Shown one piece after another: positions 23,949 through 29,563 of a DNA stretch of 29,563 nucleotides (positions are counted from its first letter, which is position 1; every line of letters starts with the position of its first letter). Source of the stretch: Caryophanales bacterium. Lineage in GTDB: Bacteria; Bacillota_I; Bacilli_A; RFN20; CAG-826. Both the position numbers and the translations under genes were made by a program. The DNA lies in assembly GCA_028726925.1 (NCBI GenBank), contig JAQYPI010000122.1:1-29563 (forward strand). The letters run 5' to 3'. Under the pieces are notes generated by a model, which saw only the letters and a list, made by a program, of their open reading frames with translations, did no database searches and was not told the origin of the DNA.

Positions 23949-25061
23949 ATGAACCCAGTTTCCACCCCCGACGAAATCCTCGTGAAAAAGGCCATCCCCC
24001 ACTTTCCGGAATGCGGCGCCTTGAAAAGCTTTGTCCGCATCACCCAAGGCCACATCAACGACACCTTCCGCGTTGAATGTGAGAAGGGCCCCTTCCTTTT
24101 GCAGCGCGTCTCTCCCGTCGCCTTCAAAGAACCCCTCAAGGTCATGAAAAACATCGAGGGCGTCACCCACTTTCTCCACGATAGCATCGTGAAAGAAGGT
24201 GGAGATCCCAAGACCGGGTGCCTCAATCTGCTCCCAAGCGATCAGGGCAAGTCCTATTGGCAGGATCAAGACGGCGACATTTGGCGCGTTTATCTCTTCG
24301 TCTTCGGCATGAGCTATGACACCCCCAAGAATCCTGAGGTTTTCCGCAAAGCAGCGGAGGCATTCGGTCGTTTTCAGCATCTCCTCTCCGCGTTCCCGGC
24401 CTCCGATCTCGAGGAAGTCATCCCCCATTTCCACGATACGCCCAAGCGCTTCCGCGACCTTTTGGCGGCCATTGATAACAACTTCAGCAAACGGAAGGAC
24501 ACCTGCCTCGACCTCATCGAACTCGCTTTGGAACGTCAAGACAAGATTTCCAAGGTCGTGGACGGCCTTCGCGATGGAACCCTTCCCTTGCGCACGACCC
24601 ATAACGACACCAAACTTAACAACATCATGTTCGACGTGACCGGGGAGAAACCCCTTTGCGTCCTCGACCTCGACACGATCATGCCGGGCAGCGCCCTCTA
24701 CGATTTCGGGGATTCCATCCGTTTCGGGGCCAACACCGCCACCGAAGACGAGAAAAATCTCAGCAAAATCCATTTCTCCCTCGAGATGTTCCAAGCGTAC
24801 GCGGAAGGATTCATCCGCGGAGCAGAGGGCAGCCTGACGGAAGACGAAATCCGCCTCTTCCCCTATGGGGCATGGCTCATGACCTTCGAATGCGGCATCC
24901 GTTTCTTGACCGACTATCTCGATGGCGACCATTACTTCCACGTTGCCTACGCGGACCACAACCTCGTCCGGGCCAGGGACCAATTCGCCTTGCTTCTGGA
25001 CATGGAAGCCAAGGAAAAGGAAGCCAGCGCCATCATCGAAACCCTTTTGAAAGCGAGATGA
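23949..25061 (+). CDS. nahK: N-acetylhexosamine 1-kinase-like aminoglycoside-phosphotransferase-fold kinase
   Basis: Kinase of the APH/choline-kinase fold, 370 residues. The ATP loop ITQGHINDTF (31-40) and the catalytic HNDTKLNNIMFD (Asp220) with the metal-binding VLDLDTIMPGSALYDFGDSIRFGANTATEDE stretch closely follow bifidobacterial NahK (LnpB), which phosphorylates GlcNAc or GalNAc at C1. It stands just upstream of nagA and nagB, which fits amino-sugar use. Other APH-fold sugar kinases are possible, so the substrate is inferred. It ends in its own terminator, whose loop contains the stop codon, so it is a separate transcript from the nag genes. Confidence 0.82.
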   Translation: MNPVSTPDEILVKKAIPHFPECGALKSFVRITQGHINDTFRVECEKGPFLLQRVSPVAFKEPLKVMKNIEGVTHFLHDSIVKEGGDPKTGCLNLLPSDQGKSYWQDQDGDIWRVYLFVFGMSYDTPKNPEVFRKAAEAFGRFQHLLSAFPASDLEEVIPHFHDTPKRFRDLLAAIDNNFSKRKDTCLDLIELALERQDKISKVVDGLRDGTLPLRTTHNDTKLNNIMFDVTGEKPLCVLDLDTIMPGSALYDFGDSIRFGANTATEDEKNLSKIHFSLEMFQAYAEGFIRGAEGSLTEDEIRLFPYGAWLMTFECGIRFLTDYLDGDHYFHVAYADHNLVRARDQFALLLDMEAKEKEASAIIETLLKAR

Positions 25062-25076
25062 CCTCTCGCTTTTTCT
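25050..25076 (+). terminator. Terminator of the NahK-like kinase, overlapping its stop codon
   Basis: AAAGCGAGA (25050-25058) pairs with TCTCGCTTT (25064-25072), loop TGACC, followed by TTC. The TGA stop codon is in the loop, so the last three sense codons form the left arm. Confidence 0.78.
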
Positions 25077-25105
25077 AATATTTCTCTCCTTTCTTTGCGA
25101 AATGT

Positions 25106-25121
25106 TTTCCTTTTAAGGAAA
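25106..25121. promoter_or_regulatory. Palindrome upstream of the ROK-nagA-nagB operon
   Basis: TTTCCTT-TT-AAGGAAA is a perfect dyad about 40 bases before the ROK start. Downstream, CTAATC (25128-25133) and GATTAG (25146-25151) form a second, spaced inverted repeat around the likely -10. Either could bind an amino-sugar repressor. No regulator gene is in the window. Confidence 0.38.
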
Positions 25122-25148
25122 CACAGGCTAATCAAATGCCAAATCGAT

Positions 25149-25154
25149 TAGAAT
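25149..25154 (+). promoter_or_regulatory. -10-like element of the nag operon, probable leaderless start
   Basis: TAGAAT ends 7 bases before the ATG at 25162. There is no Shine-Dalgarno. A second overlapping TAGAAT follows at 25154-25159. No good -35 is visible. Confidence 0.38.
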
Positions 25155-25161
25155 AGAATTC

Positions 25162-26019
25162 ATGAGAGTCATTGGGGTTGACATCGGGGGGACGGCCATC
25201 AAAGCCGGGTTTTTCTCCTCGAACCAACTCTTAGAGTCTTTGCGCTACCCGACGAATGCCGCAAAAGGACGGGAAGCCGTCCTGAAGCAAATCGTCGATT
25301 CCATCCGCTACTTGATCCAATCGCAAGGCTTTCCCCAAGCGATCGGCGTTGTCTCGACCGGGGACATCGATGAAAAAGGGGTCTACAGGAAAGTCCACAA
25401 CATCCCTTGCTTCGAGGGTTTTGCCTTGAGCGCCGCCCTCGAGGAGATCTTCCGGGTCCCCGTTTACACGGCCAACGACGCGGTCGGGGCTCTTCTTTGC
25501 GAGATGAACCGTTTCCCGACCCTATCGAATCTTGTGGTCCTGACGTTTGGGACCGGGGTCGGATGCGCGACGTTGCTCGATGGATCCATCGCTCACGACG
25601 AACGTTACGATTATGGGCACCACGTCCTCATCCGGGACGGGGAACCATGCCGTTGCGGGAAGCGAGGGTGCGCGGAAAGCTATTTGAGCGCAACCGCTCT
25701 CAAGCGCTTCGCCAAACAAGCCTATGGCATCGAGATCAAGACGTTAGACTTCTTCACGAGGGTTCGCAGGAAAGAGGCCAAGGCCCTTGCCATATTCCGG
25801 GATTACTGCGCCCTATTGAACCTCCTCCTCGATGATATCCAGAAGGACATCCATCCCCAGAAAATCATCCTTGGGGGCGGGGTCATGGGCGCCCAAGACG
25901 TCCTCGCCCCGGCCATCCGTCTGGACCCTAGCCTTTACGCTTTCTCTAGCGCAGGCACGAAAGCCGGCATCGTCGGCGCTTCCTTGCTTGCGAGGAAATA
26001 TGGAATAATCAAAGCATGA
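25162..26019 (+). CDS. ROK family sugar kinase (probably N-acetylamino-sugar 6-kinase)
   Basis: Member of the ROK family with the ATP motif DIGGT (7-11), catalytic NDA with Asp106, LTFGTGVGCA, and the zinc motif GHHVLIRDGEPCRCGKRGC (His153 region and Cys163, 165, 170). In most ROK kinases a glutamate two residues before this GH holds the sugar; here the stretch reads RYDYGHH with aspartate, which may shift specificity. First gene of the nag operon, overlapping nagA by 4 bases (ATGA). GlcNAc or ManNAc 6-phosphorylation is the natural job, because NagA needs GlcNAc-6-P, but the substrate is inferred. ROK repressors carry an N-terminal DNA-binding domain, which is absent here. Confidence 0.85.
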   Translation: MRVIGVDIGGTAIKAGFFSSNQLLESLRYPTNAAKGREAVLKQIVDSIRYLIQSQGFPQAIGVVSTGDIDEKGVYRKVHNIPCFEGFALSAALEEIFRVPVYTANDAVGALLCEMNRFPTLSNLVVLTFGTGVGCATLLDGSIAHDERYDYGHHVLIRDGEPCRCGKRGCAESYLSATALKRFAKQAYGIEIKTLDFFTRVRRKEAKALAIFRDYCALLNLLLDDIQKDIHPQKIILGGGVMGAQDVLAPAIRLDPSLYAFSSAGTKAGIVGASLLARKYGIIKA

Positions 26020-27158
26020 AATCATTTCGAGACATCAACATCGTTTTCCCCGATGGGGTCCGGAAGGGAAGCATCACCTTCGACGAGCGTTCCATCCTCT
26101 CTTTCGAGGCCTCGGAAAACGCGCTTTCCCTGCCAGAAGGCGTTTACCTTGCTCCCGGTTTCCTCGATGAGCATATCCACGGGGCCTGCGGGCGCGACGC
26201 GATGGACGGGGATCCGGAATCGATCCTGAAGATCGCTGACGCCCTCGTTCAGGAAGGCGTCACCTCGTTCCTCCCGACGACGATGACGGAAACCATCCCC
26301 GCGATTGAGAAATCTTTGCTTTCCATCCAAGAAGCGAAAAAGAAGCAAACTTCCGGCGCGAACATCGCTGGTATCCATCTCGAGGGACCCTTCATCTCTC
26401 CAATTTTCAAAGGAGCCCAGGCCGAGATCAATATCCAGAAGCCGAATCCCGCGCTGCTCGAGCGTTTTCAAAAGCTTTCCGGCGGCTTGATCCGCATCGT
26501 CACCTTCGCTTACGAAGAAGATGGCGGGGAAGAGTTCTTGAAAGCATGCTTAAGACTGAACATCACCCCTTCTCTTGGACATAGCAACGCCACGGGTCAA
26601 GAAGCCCTCGCCTCGTTTGATAAAGGCGTAACCTCCGTCACGCACCTCTATAACGCTCAAAGCCGGTTTCATCACCGCGACATCGGGATCGTCGGGGCCA
26701 CCCTCCTCCGCGATGGCGTGAAGGCCGAGATCATCGCGGACTTCCACCATTCTTCCAAGGAAGCAATCGCTCTTCTTTGCAAGACAAAACGAAAGGAAGA
26801 CATCGTCTTGATCTCGGATTCGACGGAAGCCAAAGGGCTTGGGGAAGGGGCCAAAGCAAAACTTGGCTCCCAAGAGATTCACGTGCAAAACGGGCTTGCT
26901 TTGCTCGAAAACGGCACGATTGCCGGGAGCATCCTCCGCATCGACGACGCGTTACGAAACGTGAGTTCCGTGGCAAAAGGCTATTCCTATAGCGATATCG
27001 TGAACCTCGCGGCCTTGAACCCGGCCAAGAGCTTGCGGCTCGATGGGCGCCTTGGCTCGATCGCCATCGGGAAGGAGCCGTCCTTCTCGTTATTGGATTC
27101 TTCGTTCCACGTCCTCGCGACTATCGTGAACGGGACGGTCGCATACCGAAAACCATAA
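26016..27158 (+). CDS. nagA: N-acetylglucosamine-6-phosphate deacetylase
   Basis: Amidohydrolase that removes acetate from GlcNAc-6-P to give glucosamine-6-P. The 380-residue length is normal. Motifs in order: APGFLDEHIHG (His53, His55), GIHLEGPFI (Glu123), LGHSNAT (His189), VTHLYNAQ (His210), IADFHHSS in place of the usual IADGxH, and LISDSTEA (Asp268). All metal and catalytic positions can be placed. It is coupled to the ROK kinase by an ATGA overlap and followed after 12 bases by nagB. A weak GAGGA lies 18 bases before the ATG, so coupling probably matters for its translation. Confidence 0.93.
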   Translation: MKSFRDINIVFPDGVRKGSITFDERSILSFEASENALSLPEGVYLAPGFLDEHIHGACGRDAMDGDPESILKIADALVQEGVTSFLPTTMTETIPAIEKSLLSIQEAKKKQTSGANIAGIHLEGPFISPIFKGAQAEINIQKPNPALLERFQKLSGGLIRIVTFAYEEDGGEEFLKACLRLNITPSLGHSNATGQEALASFDKGVTSVTHLYNAQSRFHHRDIGIVGATLLRDGVKAEIIADFHHSSKEAIALLCKTKRKEDIVLISDSTEAKGLGEGAKAKLGSQEIHVQNGLALLENGTIAGSILRIDDALRNVSSVAKGYSYSDIVNLAALNPAKSLRLDGRLGSIAIGKEPSFSLLDSSFHVLATIVNGTVAYRKP

Positions 27159-27170
27159 AAGGAGAACAAC

Positions 27171-27908
27171 ATGATCATCAAAATCTTCAAAGATTCCAAA
27201 GAACTCGGAATCGCCCTCGGGAAGGAATTCGTGGACGCCGTCGAGGCGAACCCGTCCATCATCTTGGGCCTCGCGACTGGATCGAGCCCCCTTGGTACTT
27301 ATGCCTCCATCATTGAAAACAGCAAGGAACGTGGGGTCTCTTTCTCGAAAGTCAAAACCTTCAATCTCGACGAATACCTCGCTTGCCCCCTCGAAGACCA
27401 AACCTACCGGGCTTTCATGAAAGAGAATCTCTTCTCCCATATCGACATCCTCGAGGAAAACACCCATTTCCCGAACGCGACCGGCCTTTCGGATTATGAC
27501 AAAGAAATCGCGGAAGCCGGAGGCGTCGACTTCCAGCTTCTCGGGATCGGACGCAACGGGCACATCGGTTTCAACGAGCCGGGAACCCCCGCGGATAGTT
27601 TGACTCACGTCGTCGACCTCACGGAATCGACGAGAGTCGCGAATGCCCGTTTCTTCCGCGACGACCTATCCCTCGTGCCGACCCAAGCCGTCACGATGGG
27701 CATCGGCACCATCACCAAGAGCCGTCGGATCGCCTTGATCGCGAACACCCTCGACAAAGCCGAACCCATCGCCAAGCTCCTCCAAGGCAAAAAAGACCTC
27801 GACTGCCCGGTGACCGCGCTCATCGATCACCCGCATTTCGAGGTCTATCTGACCGAGGAAGTGGACGAAGCGGTCCAAAAGCTTCTCGCCGGATCACTCG
27901 CCGATTGA
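27171..27908 (+). CDS. nagB: Glucosamine-6-phosphate deaminase
   Basis: Converts glucosamine-6-P to fructose-6-P and ammonia, linking amino sugars to glycolysis. 245 residues, the short Gram-positive form without the allosteric tail of the E. coli enzyme. LATGSSPLGTY (34-44), TFNLDEY (Asp67) and GIGRNGHIGFNEPG (125-138) with the catalytic His131 are complete. AAAGGAG precedes the ATG. Its 3' end overlaps the convergent glucokinase gene by 15 bases, and no terminator separates them. Confidence 0.97.
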   Translation: MIIKIFKDSKELGIALGKEFVDAVEANPSIILGLATGSSPLGTYASIIENSKERGVSFSKVKTFNLDEYLACPLEDQTYRAFMKENLFSHIDILEENTHFPNATGLSDYDKEIAEAGGVDFQLLGIGRNGHIGFNEPGTPADSLTHVVDLTESTRVANARFFRDDLSLVPTQAVTMGIGTITKSRRIALIANTLDKAEPIAKLLQGKKDLDCPVTALIDHPHFEVYLTEEVDEAVQKLLAGSLAD

Positions 27909-28859
27909 AAAACCTAAAGCCGCGGCGCCATAAATCCCGATATCCGCGCCGAGGCGGGAGATTTTGACGTCGACCTTCGGAGCCTTGTCGACCCCGAATC
28001 CATAACCGAACTTCTCAAGATAACGTTCAAGAGGCTGGCGCAGATTCTCGCCCTGCTTGGAGACCCCGCCGGAAAGGACGATGACTTCCGGCCGGAAGAT
28101 ATCGATGAGGTTTAGGCACCCCACTCCTAAATATTCGATGTATTGATCAACGACCTGTTGAGCGACTTCATCGCCTTTTTTCGCGCATTCGAAAGGGAGG
28201 GCGGCATCGATTTTCACGCCTTTGCGGACTTCTTCTGCCATTAAGGATTCCGGATGGGCCTCGACCGCCTTTTTCGCCTCGCGAGTCAAGGCCGTCGCAG
28301 AGGCATAAGTCTCAAAGCAACCTTTCCTTCCGCAAGGGCAAGGAATGCCGCCGGCCACGATGACCATGTGGCCGATTTCCGCGCCTTTGCCTTCGTTGCC
28401 GACGTAGAGTTGCCCATTCACGAAAATGCCGCCGCCGATACCGGTACCAAGGGTTAAGAGAATCGCGTTCCTGTACGCCTTTTCTTGGCCGAATTGGATT
28501 TCGCCGAGCATCGCGGCATTCGCGTCATTGTCGATTTTGCACGGGAGCGAAAGCTTATCCGAGAGGATTCTCGCGACCGGAAGGTTTTTCCATCCGAGGT
28601 TGCTCGCGTAATCGCAGACGCCGGTGAACGTATTGATCCCGCCAGGGACGCCACAGCCTATGCCGATGACGCGATCGCCTTCCGATAGGCTTTGAAGGGA
28701 TTCTTTCGCGGAAGCGATGAGCCGGTCCAAAGCGCTTTCCTGCTCTTCGCCCGGTACAACGGGAACGACGAAACGGGAAGAAAGATGACCTTGACGATCA
28801 ACCAAGGCGCCCTTCATGGACGTTCCGCCGATATCGATAGCCAAAACGAGTTCACTCAT
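27894..28859 (-). CDS. glk: ROK family glucokinase
   Basis: Phosphorylates glucose to glucose-6-P with ATP in the cytoplasm. The 321-residue protein has DIGGT (9-13), GCGVPGG, KIDNDANAAMLGE, LGTGIGGGIFVNGQLYVG, the substrate-site GAEIGHM, and the zinc motif PCPCGRKGCFETYASATAL. It matches the Gram-positive GlcK type closely. Other ROK hexokinases are possible but less likely. The ATG at 28859 has no ribosome site; GATAAT lies 10 bases upstream on the minus strand. It ends inside the nagB end. Confidence 0.9.
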   Translation of the reverse strand: MSELVLAIDIGGTSMKGALVDRQGHLSSRFVVPVVPGEEQESALDRLIASAKESLQSLSEGDRVIGIGCGVPGGINTFTGVCDYASNLGWKNLPVARILSDKLSLPCKIDNDANAAMLGEIQFGQEKAYRNAILLTLGTGIGGGIFVNGQLYVGNEGKGAEIGHMVIVAGGIPCPCGRKGCFETYASATALTREAKKAVEAHPESLMAEEVRKGVKIDAALPFECAKKGDEVAQQVVDQYIEYLGVGCLNLIDIFRPEVIVLSGGVSKQGENLRQPLERYLEKFGYGFGVDKAPKVDVKISRLGADIGIYGAAALGFSIGE

Positions 28860-28869
28860 AATCCATTAA

Positions 28870-28875
28870 ATTATC
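28870..28875 (-). promoter_or_regulatory. -10 element of glk, probable leaderless start
   Basis: On the minus strand GATAAT ends 10 bases before the ATG. A weak TTGCTC (28894-28899) stands 18 bases upstream as a possible -35. No Shine-Dalgarno is present. Confidence 0.42.
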
Positions 28876-28946
28876 AGTCCCTTTCTTTAAAGTGAGCAAG
28901 GAAACTGATTGATTCGCGAAAAAGAGAAAGAACAAGAGAAGATTTT

Positions 28947-28975
28947 GCAAAAGAAAAGGCGCTCAGCGGCGCCTT
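28947..28975 (-). terminator. Rho-independent terminator of the class II aldolase gene
   Basis: A stem AAGGCGC/GCGCCTT (28956-28962 and 28969-28975) with a 6-base loop, followed on the minus strand by TTCTTTT. It lies 13 bases after the aldolase stop. Confidence 0.78.
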
Positions 28976-28988
28976 GTTCGAAACGACA

Positions 28989-29563
28989 TCACTCGTGGCA
29001 ATAGCCGTTCGAGAAATGGATCATAGCCTTCTTTGCATCCGCTTTCATCGCCTTTTTGGCGACGTCGGCGACCTCATGATAGAAGGTGGGATTCGCTTCC
29101 TCGATGTATTTCTTGGCGGCGAAAACGCCTTCGCGCGCCATGTAGGAATAGTAATTGATCTTGCGAATGCCGCAGTCGATGGCGGTCAAATAATCCTCGG
29201 GCGAGACGCCGGATCCCCCATGCATAACGAGGGGGACGCCCGTCAGGGCGGTGATTTTCTTGATGCGTTCGAAGTCCAGTTTGGGTTTCGCTTTGTAGAT
29301 GCCATGCGCCGTTCCGAAACTCGCGGCGAGGGCATCAATCCCGGTTTCCGAAACGAAACGCTTGGCAAGCGCGGGATCCGTGTAGAGGGAAGTCGGGTCG
29401 ATGGTGCCGTTGGAAGAGCCATCCTCGCGGCTCGGGAGAGCCCCGATTTCGGCTTCGACGTCAACGCCGTGGGCGTGAGCGTAATCCGTGACCTCTTTCG
29501 TGACGGCGATGTTATCTTCGACCGAGGAAAGGGAGCCATCGTACATGACCGAGGTGAAACCGA
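28989..29563 (-). CDS. Class II fructose-bisphosphate aldolase family protein, 5' end cut by window edge
   Basis: Zinc aldolase that cleaves or forms ketose bisphosphates; only the C-terminal two thirds (about 190 residues) is visible. GFTSVMYDGS holds the catalytic region, DVEAEIGALP and SLYTDPALAKRFV are typical, AASFGTAHG and VMHGGSGV carry zinc-site histidines. The end reads GIRKINYYSYM where textbook enzymes have KINVNTD-like sequence, so it could be a ketose- or tagatose-bisphosphate variant and not strict FbaA. The frame stays open to the window edge. It has its own terminator and lies upstream of glk on the same strand. Confidence 0.88.
   Translation of the reverse strand, partial: GFTSVMYDGSLSSVEDNIAVTKEVTDYAHAHGVDVEAEIGALPSREDGSSNGTIDPTSLYTDPALAKRFVSETGIDALAASFGTAHGIYKAKPKLDFERIKKITALTGVPLVMHGGSGVSPEDYLTAIDCGIRKINYYSYMAREGVFAAKKYIEEANPTFYHEVADVAKKAMKADAKKAMIHFSNGYCHE

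Noticed and set aside
23920..23952. A 10-codon upstream frame (ATG at 23920) whose TGA overlaps the kinase ATG, suggesting a leader peptide
   Set aside because: Its start codon overlaps the predicted -10 element TACAAT, so a transcript from that promoter would not include it, and it has no ribosome site.

Overview
The window looks like a compact chromosomal stretch from a Bacillota (Firmicutes) bacterium, probably an uncultured gut member of the Bacilli near the Erysipelotrichia/Mollicutes boundary. This placement is an inference. It rests on the SUF cluster of the sufC-D-S-U-B type with a SufU scaffold, several LxxC lipoproteins, DegV fatty-acid-binding proteins, a YhaM exonuclease next to a HIT protein, RecX/RecN, and a GT4 glycosyltransferase of the glycolipid type. 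The DNA is rather GC-rich for that group. TGA serves as a true stop in many genes, so the code is standard and not the Mycoplasma code. I see no rRNA, tRNA, CRISPR array, insertion sequence, phage gene or obvious transfer island. There is no gene-free stretch over 300 bases; the largest gaps are about 200 and 160 bases and both are divergent promoter regions.

Layout. (1) 1-5820, leftward: sufC, sufD, sufS, sufU, sufB, then mnmG (cut by the window edge), with 4-17 base overlaps or tiny gaps, driven by a recognisable promoter at 5847-5876. (2) 5821-10258, rightward: two large, strongly codon-biased lipoproteins. The first carries a parvulin-like (PrsA type) foldase region. A terminator follows, then a HIT-family gene with its own terminator. 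(3) 10313-15612, leftward: nadE, a UPF0104-type membrane protein, a GT4 glycosyltransferase, recX and yhaM. (4) 15724-18488: a divergent pair, degV+plsC leftward and a second degV rightward. This suggests uptake and esterification of exogenous fatty acids. (5) recN rightward, then two leftward genes: a 725-residue lipoprotein with an internal duplication and a BaiN/HI0933-type flavoprotein. (6) 23949-29563: amino-sugar metabolism, with a NahK-like kinase, a ROK kinase, nagA and nagB rightward, meeting a leftward ROK glucokinase and a class II aldolase cut by the edge.

How the genes work together. The right end feeds N-acetylhexosamines and glucose into glycolysis. The middle builds and remodels membrane lipids and glycolipids and makes NAD. 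The left end makes iron-sulfur clusters and modifies tRNA. The lipoproteins probably fold or bind proteins at the outer face of the single membrane.

The most interesting regulatory signal is a split in translation signals. Genes inside operons have clear Shine-Dalgarno sites. Several genes at the head of a transcript have none and instead show a -10-like hexamer only 7-10 bases before the start codon, which suggests leaderless mRNAs. Several promoter regions also carry short perfect palindromes, each of a different sequence, that could be operators. I did not find a convincing wholly new system; the paired foldase-like lipoproteins and the duplicated lipoprotein are the least understood genes.
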